A stretch of DNA of 64,000 bases from Flavobacteriales bacterium (GCA_026993355.1 JALWTX010000012.1:62001-126000); one strand, 5' to 3'; numbered from the stretch's first letter, positions 36,361-45,324 are shown. A program made the numbers and translations. The notes: generated by a model not told the origin, from the letters alone.

Positions 36361-36420
36361 TGTCAACAAACCATGTTTAACCAAAAATGTGTAACTTTGC
36401 ACCGTTAAACATGGTTTGAC
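36361..36420 (+). promoter_or_regulatory. -7 box flanked by a perfect 14-bp inverted repeat (operator-like)
   Basis: AAACCATGTTTAAC (36368-36381) and its exact reverse complement GTTAAACATGGTTT (36404-36417) flank TAACTTTG (36392-36399), a match to TAnnTTTG. TGTC outside the left arm and GACA outside the right arm extend the symmetry with a 3-base insertion on the left. Each arm is itself a partial palindrome (AAAC-CAT-GTTT). The spacing of about 36 bp between arm centres is compatible with two sites for a dimeric regulator. No TTG is seen at the usual -33 distance, so an activator could be needed. Confidence 0.5.
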
Positions 36421-36474
36421 ATTCAGGGAACGTCACCAAGAGTTTCCAGCTTGCAAGGTGATGTTCCTTTTTTG
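36404..36474 (+). ncRNA. candidate small RNA or attenuated leader, about 70 nt
   Basis: Transcription from the -7 box at 36392-36399 should begin at about 36404-36406. The RNA would open with hairpin GTTAAAC-ATG-GTTTGAC (36404-36420; 7 bp, one wobble), a 4-nt link, then a 13-bp terminator-like stem (36425-36437 with 36457-36469, two wobbles; loop about 19 nt with an internal AAG/CTT) followed by TTTTTT. It has promoter, structured body and terminator in 70 nt but no open frame. I do not recognise it as a known RNA family. It could be a small regulatory RNA or a terminated leader. Confidence 0.45.
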
Positions 36475-36853
36475 TTTTTGTGGACTATCTTATCTCATAG
36501 GCAAATTATTTTGGGTGTGTGACAACAAACTTAATATAAAAATTCCAACAAAAACAAAAAAAAATAGATTTTTTTTTTCGAATCGACATAAATTTTATGT
36601 TATTGACTAAAAAATACAGTTATTTTTAACAATAATGCAATTCTTTAATGGGTATATGGTAAAAAAAAGTATTTGTATGAAAGCAAAACAATCAATAAAG
36701 AATATGATCTCACTAGGCACTTTCCACTAAGTACTAGACACTATTTTCCTTCCTCATTTCTTTATTTTTATCATTTTCTCAACAAAATATTATTCAGCAC
36801 TTCAAACGGTTTTATAAAAAAATCGTATTTTTAAAGCACCAAATATTTTGAAT

Positions 36854-38857
36854 ATGACAAGTTTTCAACAAGCTATAAAACAAGGTATTCCCAAGGAATT
36901 ACCTTCACCCAAACCTTTTGATCCCGATATTAACCATGCACCGCCACGCCGTAATATTCTGTCTGACGACGAAAAACGCTTGGCGGTACGCAATGCCTTG
37001 CGGTATTTTCCAAAGAAATGGCATGCCGAACTGGCACAAGAATTTGCCGACGAACTCAATCGCTATGGTCGTATTTATATGTATCGTTTTCGTCCTGATT
37101 ATGAGATGTATGCCCGTCCTATAGAGGACTATCCGGCTAAGAGTAAGCAAGCAGCCGCTATCATGCTTATGATACAAAACAATTTGGATCCGAAAGTAGC
37201 CCAACATCCACACGAGTTGATTACTTATGGCGGTAACGGGGCGGTTTTTCAAAATTGGGCGCAATATTTATTGACCATGAAATATTTGTCCGAAATGACC
37301 GAAGCACAAACGCTGGCTATGTACAGCGGACACCCTATGGGCTTGTTTCCTTCGCATAAAGATGCCCCGCGTGTGGTCGTTACCAACGGTATGATGATTC
37401 CCAATTATTCTTCACTTGACGATTACGACCGGCACAATGCTTTGGGCAATACGCAATATGGACAAATGACCGCCGGTAGTTATATGTATATCGGTCCGCA
37501 AGGGATTGTACACGGTACCACTATTACGATTCTTAATGCCAAGCGGATTATTGTAGAACGTTTTGGTAAAAATCCCGATGAACCGGTCTTATTTGTATCT
37601 TCCGGATTGGGCGGTATGAGTGGTGCGCAACCCAAAGCCGGAAACATAGCCGGCGTTGTTTCCGTCGTAGCGGAAGTCAATCCGAAGGCGGCAAAAAAAC
37701 GTCACGAACAGGGCTGGGTAGATGTGTTGATTGACGACCTTAATAAACTGACAGAAGAAGTTAAAAAAGCGCTCAAAGAACATAAAGTTATTTCCTTCGG
37801 ATATATCGGGAATATTGTTGATGTTTGGGAAAAATTTGACAAAGAGAATATTAAAATAGATTTGGGTAGTGATCAAACATCGCTTCACAATCCGTTTAAC
37901 GGTGGCTATTATCCTGTTGATTTAAGTTTTGAACAGGCCAATCAAATGATGGCAACCGAACCCGAAAAGTTTAAAGAATATGTGTACGCTTCGTTAAGAC
38001 GACAAGTTAACGCTATTAACAAACATACTGCTAAAGGCACTTATTTCTTTGATTATGGCAATGCTTTTTTGTTAGAATCAAGTCGTGCCGGTACCGATAT
38101 TATGGAAGGCAACAAATTCCGCTATCCGTCTTATGTCGAAGACATTATGGGACCCTTCTGCTTTGATTACGGTTTTGGTCCATTTCGTTGGGTATGCACC
38201 AGTGGCAATCCAGATGATTTACAAAAAACCGATGAAATAGCGACGCGTGTTTTGGAAGAATTGAAACAAAATGCACCTGAACGCATTCAACAACAGATGG
38301 CAGATAATATCCAATGGATACGCGGGGCACAAGAAAACAAATTAGTAGTTGGTAGTCAAGCGCGTATACTCTACGCCGATGCTTGGGGTCGTATCAAAAT
38401 TGCCGAAGCCTTTAACGAAGCCATTAAGAATGGTGAAATTTCAGCGCCTGTTGTGTTGGGACGTGACCACCATGACGTGTCGGGTACGGATTCGCCTTTC
38501 CGTGAAACATCTAACATTTATGACGGTTCGATGTTTACCGCCGATATGGCGATACAAAATGTGATTGGTGATAGTTTCCGCGGGGCTACTTGGGTGTCTA
38601 TTCACAATGGTGGCGGTGTTGGTTGGGGCGAAGTGATTAATGGCGGTTTCGGGATGTTATTGGACGGTTCCGGTGATGCTGATAGACGTCTTAAACAAAT
38701 GCTGTATTGGGATGTCAATAATGGCATTGCCCGTCGCAATTGGGCGCGAAACGACAATGCCATGTTTACCATACAACGCGCCATGGATGAAAATCCGGAT
38801 TTGAGCGTGACAATTCCTAACTTAGTAGAGGAGAGTATTTTAAATAATTTATTTTAA
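36854..38857 (+). CDS. hutU: urocanate hydratase (urocanase), long form
   Basis: A 667-residue enzyme from the ATG at 36854. It uses tightly bound NAD+ as an electrophile to convert urocanate to imidazolonepropionate, step two of histidine degradation. Seen are ITYGGNGAVFQNWAQY, GMMIPNYSS, the NAD-binding FVSSGLGGMSGAQPKAG and the active-site region FGPFRWVCTSGNPDDLQKTD, then ARILYADAWGR, GRDHHDVSGTDSPFRET and SIHNGGGVGWGEV. The length is that of the eukaryote-like long class (about 670) rather than the 550-residue proteobacterial class. hutH is about 5 kb away; hutI and the last step are not in the window. It is convergent with yjjG with a 1-bp gap. Confidence 0.96.
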   Translation: MTSFQQAIKQGIPKELPSPKPFDPDINHAPPRRNILSDDEKRLAVRNALRYFPKKWHAELAQEFADELNRYGRIYMYRFRPDYEMYARPIEDYPAKSKQAAAIMLMIQNNLDPKVAQHPHELITYGGNGAVFQNWAQYLLTMKYLSEMTEAQTLAMYSGHPMGLFPSHKDAPRVVVTNGMMIPNYSSLDDYDRHNALGNTQYGQMTAGSYMYIGPQGIVHGTTITILNAKRIIVERFGKNPDEPVLFVSSGLGGMSGAQPKAGNIAGVVSVVAEVNPKAAKKRHEQGWVDVLIDDLNKLTEEVKKALKEHKVISFGYIGNIVDVWEKFDKENIKIDLGSDQTSLHNPFNGGYYPVDLSFEQANQMMATEPEKFKEYVYASLRRQVNAINKHTAKGTYFFDYGNAFLLESSRAGTDIMEGNKFRYPSYVEDIMGPFCFDYGFGPFRWVCTSGNPDDLQKTDEIATRVLEELKQNAPERIQQQMADNIQWIRGAQENKLVVGSQARILYADAWGRIKIAEAFNEAIKNGEISAPVVLGRDHHDVSGTDSPFRETSNIYDGSMFTADMAIQNVIGDSFRGATWVSIHNGGGVGWGEVINGGFGMLLDGSGDADRRLKQMLYWDVNNGIARRNWARNDNAMFTIQRAMDENPDLSVTIPNLVEESILNNLF

Positions 38858-38858
38858 T

Positions 38859-39554
38859 CTATAATATTTCTTTAATTTCGATAAGCCGGCGGACTTTTGG
38901 GATAATTTTAAAATCAATATCACTTTGGTCTGCCGGATCGAAATGAATGGCATGCATCCCGGCATTACGTGCTCCTAATACATCGGTTTTTAGGTTGTCA
39001 CCTATCATAAAACTTTTGTGCGCCAAACTTCCGGCTTTTTTTAAGGCTTGTTTAAAGACAATAGGGTGAGGTTTTAGTTTACCGGTTTCTTCGGAGGTAA
39101 TTAAGTGGTCAAAATAATGGTCAATGCCGGCATTTTTTAGTTTATCTGCTTGAACTTCGGCAAAGCCATTTGTCAAAATGTGTAAATGGTATTTAGGTTT
39201 TAAATAATCTAATAGCACTATAGTGCCGGGTATTAAGGCAGTGCCTTGTTTGAGCAAATCTAAATAATCTTGCGCCAAAAGTTTAATTTTTTCTTTTGGG
39301 AGGCTATAATTCAGTTGCTTAAAGGTATCTGTAAGACGACCATATTTGACTTCTTCTTTGGTGCGTTTTTGTTGGGCGTATTCGATCCAATACTGTTGAT
39401 TAATAGGCTCATATACGTTTAAAAATTCTTGTAAATCAAAAGGGAGTTGATGTTTTTGCAGCAGTTGGCCAAAAGCAATATCCGAATTGATTTGAAAGTC
39501 CCATAACGTATGATCCAAATCGAAAAAAATATCAGTAATTGTTGATTTAAGCAT
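38859..39554 (-). CDS. yjjG: YjjG-type noncanonical pyrimidine nucleotidase (HAD superfamily)
   Basis: A 231-residue HAD phosphatase. Motif I is FFDLDHTLWDF, which fits YjjG; the helical cap follows (about 20-85), motif II is HILTNGF, motif III is the Lys in EETGKLKPHPIVF and motif IV is IGDNLKTDVLGARNAG. YjjG in E. coli hydrolyses damaged or noncanonical pyrimidine nucleotides (house-cleaning) as well as dTMP and UMP. The start overlaps the deacetylase-like gene by 8 bp, so the two are coupled. Confidence 0.87.
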   Translation of the reverse strand: MLKSTITDIFFDLDHTLWDFQINSDIAFGQLLQKHQLPFDLQEFLNVYEPINQQYWIEYAQQKRTKEEVKYGRLTDTFKQLNYSLPKEKIKLLAQDYLDLLKQGTALIPGTIVLLDYLKPKYHLHILTNGFAEVQADKLKNAGIDHYFDHLITSEETGKLKPHPIVFKQALKKAGSLAHKSFMIGDNLKTDVLGARNAGMHAIHFDPADQSDIDFKIIPKVRRLIEIKEIL

Positions 39555-40854
39555 AAGTTGAAAAATGTTTAATAGTTTCGGTATATAATTTATTCCAGTC
39601 TTGCCACTCTTTAAGATCAGCCAAAATAAAATTATGAAATACCGGATAGAAATGTCCCCCGTATTTTTTAATAAGTTCGCCTTCGTCGAGCATAATTTTT
39701 AAGGCTCTTTCAGGATTAAGTTTATATTGATGTTTGAGCATAATGTCCGAAATAGCCACCGGATGCAAGCTTAAATTGGTTTCCGTTTCATTGGTAATAT
39801 CATAAAATTTAAAAGGAACGGAGGTTCCTGCTCTAAAGCCTATTTTATGATTGTATCCCATAGAATAATCATCTTTTAATTCCAAATGCTCATAATATTG
39901 ATAAGTTTCAGGGATATGGATCCGGTTAAAATGGGCGCGTATTTTAGTAATAGGTTTATGGATGGTATTTTCAAGCAATTTTATTTCTTTTTCTATTTCT
40001 TCTTCTTTGTCAATGGTGTAATAAGAAGCCAGCAAGCCTGTGTCGGCATAGTCGGCCAAAAATTTTATTTGTGTTTGATAATCTTGTTTATTGATGGAAA
40101 TATTATGATCAAATAAACTGTAAGAAGCTATTAGATGGAAAAAAGTTAAGGGGTGTTTGTATTTATTTTTGAGTTGTAGAATTTCGTCAAAGGTATCGTA
40201 AGGGTCTTTTTTGCCAAAAATATAGACTTTGTTTCTAAGCCAAAATGCTTGAAATTTAAACCGGAAAAAATCATTTAAACTCCCAAAGATGTATCGCAAG
40301 AATGATTTGCCTTGATATAAACGTGCCATGCTGACATTTATAAGCGGCTCAAAATAAAATTCACGTGCTTGAAATTCTAAATCGGGGAAACGGGCTTTTA
40401 AAGTATCTTTGAATTTTTCTATCCAAATTTCTATAATGGGTTTATTCAGCAGGTTATGTTGTATTAAAAGACTGTTTTTATAATTATAACGTTCGTGGGT
40501 ATCTTTTTCATGAATAAGATATTCTTCGTAACGGGATAGCAAATAGAAAGAAGCCGCAAAAATATCAAAGGGAATATCTGATTGGTCTATTTTGAAAAAA
40601 ACAGGCTCTTCATCCCAAAAGCTGAATTCGACGGGTACATTTTTTATGCCTTGTTGATAGAGCAAGTCATGCGATTGAATATGAAATTCGCCACCCAGTG
40701 CCTGCGGAGCATATGAAAACTTAGGACCGTTATAGGCAATAAATTCTTCGATTTTAGTCGTAAATTTAATTTCTTGACGCATCAAATTGTTGAAAAGATG
40801 CCTGAAAATATAATTAACACGGGCGGTAACTTTTTGGGTATAAACTAAAATCAT
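39547..40854 (-). CDS. polysaccharide-deacetylase-like protein with N-terminal DUF7033-type domain
   Basis: About 435 residues from the ATG at 40854; the upstream TTG at 40860 overlaps the -7 box. The opening MILVYTQKVTARVNYIFRHLF and the long FSYAPQALGGEFHIQSHDLLYQQG and FDIFAASFYLLSRYEEYL segments match Bacteroidota proteins with a DUF7033 domain fused to a deacetylase fold. The C-terminal half has NodB-like order (FFHLIASYSLFDHNIS, GLLASYYT, RAHFNRIHIPETYQYYEHLELKDDYSMGYN) but the usual metal-binding Asp/His motifs are not clear, so activity is uncertain. No signal peptide. It overlaps yjjG downstream. Confidence 0.7.
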   Translation of the reverse strand: MILVYTQKVTARVNYIFRHLFNNLMRQEIKFTTKIEEFIAYNGPKFSYAPQALGGEFHIQSHDLLYQQGIKNVPVEFSFWDEEPVFFKIDQSDIPFDIFAASFYLLSRYEEYLIHEKDTHERYNYKNSLLIQHNLLNKPIIEIWIEKFKDTLKARFPDLEFQAREFYFEPLINVSMARLYQGKSFLRYIFGSLNDFFRFKFQAFWLRNKVYIFGKKDPYDTFDEILQLKNKYKHPLTFFHLIASYSLFDHNISINKQDYQTQIKFLADYADTGLLASYYTIDKEEEIEKEIKLLENTIHKPITKIRAHFNRIHIPETYQYYEHLELKDDYSMGYNHKIGFRAGTSVPFKFYDITNETETNLSLHPVAISDIMLKHQYKLNPERALKIMLDEGELIKKYGGHFYPVFHNFILADLKEWQDWNKLYTETIKHFSTYA

Positions 40855-40857
40855 GGG

Positions 40858-40865
40858 CAAATTTA
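40858..40865 (-). promoter_or_regulatory. -7 box directly before the deacetylase-like start (leaderless candidate)
   Basis: TAAATTTG on the minus strand ends 3 bases before the ATG at 40854. With the usual distance from -7 box to start site, the transcript would begin at or next to the start codon. Confidence 0.45.
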
Positions 40866-40890
40866 CTTTTTTTACGAGACTGTTAACGTC

Positions 40891-41385
40891 TTAAAACTCG
40901 ATTTTCTTTTCCAGTAACGACATGCCTTCAAAAGCAGCCGGACATATAGCGGTATTTTTAAGATGTAAATTTAATAGCTGTATATTCTTTTTCCGGTCCA
41001 AATGCGGATATTCACGGCAGGCTTTCGGCCTTGCTTCATATATAAGGCAATAATTGTCCGGACCTAAAAATACACAGGGCGTTTGTTGCATCATCCATAA
41101 ACCGTCGGTATCTTTTTTGAGATATTTCCGGATAAATTCCACCGGTTTTAGTCGTAAGTATTTGGCAATACGTTCAATATCTTTTTCCGTGACTATAGGA
41201 CTGGTGGTTTTACAGCAATTGGCACATGTCAAACAATCAATTTGTTCAAAAACCTCTTGATGAATTTCTCCCATTAGATAATCCAAATATTTGGGGGGTC
41301 TTTTTTTTATTTTCTGCACCAGTTTTTTAAACCGGTTATGATTAAGCCGGGCGTATTCAGGTAAATTTTTAAGGAATTTTTCCAT
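40891..41385 (-). CDS. YkgJ-type cysteine cluster protein
   Basis: A 164-residue protein with the cysteine pattern of the YkgJ/CxxCxxCC family: Cys51, Cys54, Cys57 and Cys58 in CLTCANCCKTT, then QQTPCVFL, NYCLIYEARPKACREYPH. These cysteines likely bind a metal or an Fe-S cluster; the function of the family is unknown. The N-terminus is basic and helical. It lies 21 bp after rfbB on the same strand. Confidence 0.88.
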   Translation of the reverse strand: MEKFLKNLPEYARLNHNRFKKLVQKIKKRPPKYLDYLMGEIHQEVFEQIDCLTCANCCKTTSPIVTEKDIERIAKYLRLKPVEFIRKYLKKDTDGLWMMQQTPCVFLGPDNYCLIYEARPKACREYPHLDRKKNIQLLNLHLKNTAICPAAFEGMSLLEKKIEF

Positions 41386-41406
41386 AAGATTAAATATTAT
41401 TTGGTC

Positions 41407-42465
41407 TTAACGGCCGGCATACATCCTATCATAATACTTTTGATAGTCGCCTGAAGTAACATTTTTAAGCCAATTTTCATTTTGCAAATACCAATCAATG
41501 GTTTTAGACAAGCCTTCTTCAAAATTGACTGAAGGTTGCCAACCGAGCTCTCGCTTAATTTTAGTCGCATCAATAGCATAGCGTTTATCATGTCCGGGAC
41601 GGTCTTTGACAAATGTAATGAGTTGGCGTGAGGTGCCTGCGGGTCTATTTAATTTGTCGTCCATCAAATCGCAAAGTAAATGAATCAGATCGATATTGGT
41701 GTATTCATTAAACCCGCCGACATTGTAGGTCTCGCCGGATTTTCCATGATTAAAAATGGTGTCAATGGCGCGTGCATGGTCCAAAACATAAAGCCAATCA
41801 CGGGTATATTGGCCATCGCCATAGACTGGAAGCGGCTTGTTATTTTTAATGTTGTTAATAAATAACGGGATTAATTTTTCGGGAAACTGGTTGGGCCCAT
41901 AATTGTTAGAGCAATTGGAAATAACCGTCGGCATACCATAGGTATTGTGGTAACTACGCACAAAATGGTCGGAAGCCGCTTTGGATGCCGAATAGGGCGA
42001 ATGTGGATCATAAGGCGTTTGTTCGGTAAACAAACCGGTTTTGCCCAGTGAACCGTAAACTTCATCGGTCGAAATATGGTAAAATAATTTGTCATCAAAA
42101 TCATCTTGCCACCAATTTCGGGCGGTATTGAGTAGGTTCACCGTTCCGAGCACATTGGTTTCTACAAAGGCCAAAGGGTTTTCGATAGACCGGTCTACAT
42201 GCGATTCGGCTGCCAAATGGATAACGCCGTCAAAATTATATTTTTCAAATAAATCTTTGAGAAATTCTGCATTGCGAATGTCGCCACGTACAAAGGTATA
42301 ATTCGGGTTGCCGGCGACATCCGCCACATTTTCCAAATTGCCGGCGTACGTCAGCAAATCTAAATTGACAAAATTTGTTTCCGGATATTTATGGACCATT
42401 AGTCTGACGACATGCGAGCCTATAAATCCGGCGCCTCCGGTAATTAATATATTTTTTTGCTTCAT
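41407..42465 (-). CDS. rfbB: dTDP-glucose 4,6-dehydratase
   Basis: A 352-residue extended SDR that makes dTDP-4-keto-6-deoxyglucose, a precursor of rhamnose and other deoxysugars of surface polysaccharides. NAD binding is GGAGFIGSHVVRL, the catalytic TDE motif is YHISTDEVYGSLG, and the Tyr/Lys pair is SPYSASKAASDHFVRSY. Also seen are NCSNNYGPNQFPEKLIPL and GDGQYTRDWLYVLDHARAI, characteristic of RmlB. Normal length. The other rml genes are not adjacent. Confidence 0.94.
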   Translation of the reverse strand: MKQKNILITGGAGFIGSHVVRLMVHKYPETNFVNLDLLTYAGNLENVADVAGNPNYTFVRGDIRNAEFLKDLFEKYNFDGVIHLAAESHVDRSIENPLAFVETNVLGTVNLLNTARNWWQDDFDDKLFYHISTDEVYGSLGKTGLFTEQTPYDPHSPYSASKAASDHFVRSYHNTYGMPTVISNCSNNYGPNQFPEKLIPLFINNIKNNKPLPVYGDGQYTRDWLYVLDHARAIDTIFNHGKSGETYNVGGFNEYTNIDLIHLLCDLMDDKLNRPAGTSRQLITFVKDRPGHDKRYAIDATKIKRELGWQPSVNFEEGLSKTIDWYLQNENWLKNVTSGDYQKYYDRMYAGR

Positions 42466-42573
42466 TTTTATAGATTATTCGATTATTTGATTTATTGACA
42501 CAACTGTAGGTTGTGTTTTGTCTCTCTTTTTAAATGAACGCAGTATCAGTAACATAATCAATATTTTTCATTG

Positions 42574-42606
42574 AGATTTCTCAGTCGTTACTCCTTCGAA
42601 ATGACA
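42574..42606 (-). repeat. single REP-like palindrome copy
   Basis: AGATTTCTC, a short variable centre, then TTCGAAATGACA: the reverse orientation of the unit found at 29524-29875 and 31570-31845. It lies in the 219-bp gap between rfbB and nadC, which also has a small hairpin (ACACAAC-TGTAG-GTTGTGT, about 42499-42517) and no gene. Confidence 0.7.
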
Positions 42607-42684
42607 ATAACAGTTTGTCTCCCGACTTATAACGCGTTTCTATTGTTCGCCCCCTTTCCTTATTTTGTGCATGGTAGTTTATTG

Positions 42685-43548
42685 CTACATTGCCACAGCT
42701 TTCAAACTTAAATCCAAATTACTGACCGAATGGGTCAATGCGCCGGAAGAGATATAATCAACCCCACATTCGGCATACTGTCGCAAGGTCTCTTCCGTTA
42801 TGCCTCCGGAGGCTTCTGTTTCATATTGTCCGTTAATTAATTTGACCGCCGTTCGTAAGTCATCAAAACCGAAATTGTCTAACATAATCCTGTTGACTTG
42901 CCCCACGCGCAATACTTCTTTAACTTCTGCCAAATTACGTGTTTCTATTTCTATTTGTAAATCTAAACTTTTCTCTTTCAGGTATTTGTTTGTTTTTAAA
43001 ATAGCTTGTTCAATACCGCCGGCAAAATCGATATGATTGTCTTTGAGCATCACCATGTCATATAAGCCAAACCGGTGATTGGTCCCGCCGCCAATACGGA
43101 CCGCCCATTTTTCTAAGGCTCTAATACCCGGCGTTGTTTTTCGGGTATCCAAAATTTGGGTTTTAAGGTCTGCCAAAATTTCGGCATAACGTCTTGTTTT
43201 AGTTGCAATGGCACTCATGCGTTGCATGGCGTTAAGCACCAAGCGTTCGGCTTTTAAAATGGATTGTGAAGAACCGCTCACGGTAAAAGCTACATCGCCA
43301 TAGCGTACAAAGCTGCCATCCGGTATTAAAATGTTGAGCTCCAAACTGGGATCGACTTTTTTAAAGACTCGCTCTGCAAAATTAACCCCTGCTAAAATGC
43401 CGTCATCTTTTACCAGTAATTGTGCTGTTCCTTTGGCATCCGGTGGGATACAAGCTAATGAGCTATGGTCGCCGTCGCCAATATCTTCGCGTAAGGCATT
43501 GGTGATAATCAAATCAAGTTCCCTTTCAAATTGTTCTTGTGTCATCAT
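42685..43548 (-). CDS. nadC: carboxylating nicotinate-nucleotide diphosphorylase (quinolinate phosphoribosyltransferase)
   Basis: A 287-residue cytoplasmic enzyme that joins quinolinate and PRPP to nicotinate mononucleotide in de novo NAD synthesis. Signatures: REDIGDGDHSS at the N-terminus, ERLVLNAMQRMSAIAT, the active-site DTRKTTPGIRALEKWAV, GGGTNHRFGLYDMVMLKDNHI, IEIETRNLAEV, MLDNFGFDDLR, EASGGITEETLRQYAE and the end GVDYISSGALTHS. The two ATG codons at 43548 and 43545 are both possible. Its -7 box is so near that the mRNA may be leaderless. nadE is at 29933. Confidence 0.95.
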   Translation of the reverse strand: MMTQEQFERELDLIITNALREDIGDGDHSSLACIPPDAKGTAQLLVKDDGILAGVNFAERVFKKVDPSLELNILIPDGSFVRYGDVAFTVSGSSQSILKAERLVLNAMQRMSAIATKTRRYAEILADLKTQILDTRKTTPGIRALEKWAVRIGGGTNHRFGLYDMVMLKDNHIDFAGGIEQAILKTNKYLKEKSLDLQIEIETRNLAEVKEVLRVGQVNRIMLDNFGFDDLRTAVKLINGQYETEASGGITEETLRQYAECGVDYISSGALTHSVSNLDLSLKAVAM

Positions 43549-43553
43549 AAAAA

Positions 43554-43561
43554 CAAAAATA
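43554..43561 (-). promoter_or_regulatory. -7 box directly before nadC
   Basis: TATTTTTG on the minus strand fits TAnnTTTG and ends 5 bases before the first nadC ATG (43548), 8 before the second. This leaves no room for a ribosome-binding site if the box is real. Confidence 0.4.
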
Positions 43562-43735
43562 AGAAATGTATTTTAATAAACTGACATTCTATATTTTAAT
43601 TATGTGTTCATAATTATCGTTTTTATTTAAATGTTTGATAAGTAAGGTTTTGTGTTTATGGTCAGGTTGTAAAGATTTTTTTTCAATCCCCTTAAAGAAA
43701 AAGATTTTATCATCTGCATATTATGACTAAAATTG

Positions 43736-43743
43736 TATATTTG
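43736..43743 (+). promoter_or_regulatory. -7 box of hutH; decides the start codon
   Basis: TATATTTG fits TAnnTTTG, with CTG (one mismatch to TTG) exactly 19 bp upstream at 43714-43716. It lies downstream of the in-frame ATG at 43723, which therefore cannot be the start of a message made from this promoter; the GTG at 43765 can. Confidence 0.5.
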
Positions 43744-43764
43744 AGCCTGAAAAATAGATTGAAA

Positions 43765-45288
43765 GTGGAAACATTTCATATAATAAACAGTGATTTTTTA
43801 AGCCTTAATGATCTTTGGCAAATTTTTTCGACACATCAGAAATTAAAATTGTCAGATGAAAATAGAGAAAAAGTCCGTGAAGCAAGACAATTTCTAGATC
43901 AAAAATTAAAAAACTCAGATCGCCCTATCTATGGTATTAATACGGGTTTTGGTGCATTGCATAATATTAAAATAGACGATGGCCAAATTAATTTGCTGCA
44001 AGAAAATTTGGTCAAAAGTCATGCTTGTGGTATTGGTGAGCCGGTTCCTGAAGATATTGTTAAATTAATGCTGTTGCTTAAAATCCTTTCGTTGTCAAAA
44101 GGACATTCCGGTATTCAATTAAAGACACTCGATTTGTTGATAAACTTTTATAATCATGATATTTTTCCGGTAGTGTACCGTCAAGGTTCTTTGGGTGCTT
44201 CAGGCGATTTAGTCCCTTTGGCACATTTGTCGTTACCCTTAATGGGCGAAGGAAATGTCATTTATAAAGGAAAAAATTATACGGGAGAAGAAATCCTTAA
44301 AAAATTTGGCTGGTCCAAAATAAAATTACAAGCCAAGGAAGGTTTAGCCCTGTTAAACGGTACGCAATTTATGTCGGCCTATGGGGTTTATAATTTATTT
44401 AACGCCAATAAATTAATATACTTTGCCGATGTTTTGGCAGCTTTGTCATTAGATGCATTTGATGGGCGTATTGAACCATTTGACGCTTTGGTACAGCAAG
44501 TACGTCCCCACCAAGGACAAATAGATACAGCGGCTTTTGTACGGCATTTGTTAGCCGGTAGTGAACTGATTAAACAACCCAAAAAGCATGTGCAAGATCC
44601 TTATTCATTTCGATGTGTCCCTCAGGTACATGGTGCCAGTAAAGATGCCGTTCGCTATGTATCTGATACCATTCTTAAAGAAATTAATGCCGTAACGGAT
44701 AATCCACTTATTTTTCCTGCCGAAGATAAAATTATATCCGGCGGTAATTTTCATGGGCAGCCATTGGCTTTAGCTTTAGACATGCTGGCCATTGCCATGA
44801 GTGAGCTGGCCAATATTTCGGAGCGCAGAACTTATCAGCTTATTAGTGGCAAACGTGGTTTGCCGGCTTTTTTGGTTCTGAATCCGGGACTCAATTCAGG
44901 TTTAATGATTCCGCAATACGCGTCGGCCAGTGCCGTAAGTCAAAATAAACAATTGTCTACGCCGGCCAGTGTCGATTCAATAGAGTCGAGCAATGGTCAG
45001 GAAGATCATGTCAGTATGGGCGCCAATGCAGCGACCAAAGCCTTACGTGTAATTGATAATGTACAAAAAGTTTTGGCTATTGAACTTTTAACAGCCGCGC
45101 AAGCAATGGATTTTAGAGAGAAAAAAACCTCTGATTTTTTACAAAGTTTACTCAACACTTATCGTACCGAGGTGCCTTTTATTGAGGAAGACCGGATTTT
45201 GCAAGAAGACATTGCGAAAACCATAAATTTTATCGATCAAATCCATTTAGATAATTTAGAATATTCGTCTGTAAATCAACATATTTGA
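43765..45288 (+). CDS. hutH: histidine ammonia-lyase
   Basis: A 507-residue enzyme from the GTG at 43765 (an ATG at 43723 would add 14 residues, but a -7 box lies between them, and the family normally begins close to FHIINSDFLSL). It removes ammonia from histidine to give urocanate, the substrate of HutU. The MIO prosthetic group forms from Ala145-Ser146-Gly147 in GSLGASGDLVPLAHLSLPLMG. Other signatures are YGINTGFGALHNI, QDPYSFRCVPQVHG, TDNPLIFP, GNFHGQPLALALDML and SSNGQEDHVSMG. The two oxidoreductase genes follow after 36 bp. Confidence 0.94.
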   Translation: METFHIINSDFLSLNDLWQIFSTHQKLKLSDENREKVREARQFLDQKLKNSDRPIYGINTGFGALHNIKIDDGQINLLQENLVKSHACGIGEPVPEDIVKLMLLLKILSLSKGHSGIQLKTLDLLINFYNHDIFPVVYRQGSLGASGDLVPLAHLSLPLMGEGNVIYKGKNYTGEEILKKFGWSKIKLQAKEGLALLNGTQFMSAYGVYNLFNANKLIYFADVLAALSLDAFDGRIEPFDALVQQVRPHQGQIDTAAFVRHLLAGSELIKQPKKHVQDPYSFRCVPQVHGASKDAVRYVSDTILKEINAVTDNPLIFPAEDKIISGGNFHGQPLALALDMLAIAMSELANISERRTYQLISGKRGLPAFLVLNPGLNSGLMIPQYASASAVSQNKQLSTPASVDSIESSNGQEDHVSMGANAATKALRVIDNVQKVLAIELLTAAQAMDFREKKTSDFLQSLLNTYRTEVPFIEEDRILQEDIAKTINFIDQIHLDNLEYSSVNQHI

Positions 45289-45324
45289 TATAATAACTTA
45301 AATTTGCTTATAAAATAATATATT

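Larger units (their letters stand above)
36289..36847. other. gene-free stretch between the small peptide gene and hutU
   Basis: About 560 bp without a convincing protein gene. It contains the inverted-repeat promoter and candidate RNA at 36361-36474. Beyond 36480 the DNA is very AT-rich with poly-A tracts and no motif I can name; it must hold the hutU promoter, but no clean TAnnTTTG lies close to hutU. A 64-codon TTG-started frame at 36416-36610 lies over the RNA hairpin and is not supported. Confidence 0.55.

Noticed and set aside
36416-36610. A 64-codon plus-strand frame after the inverted-repeat promoter
   Set aside because: It starts with TTG, runs over the terminator stem and a poly-T/poly-A tract, and its product has no recognisable pattern. 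The RNA structure is a better reading.
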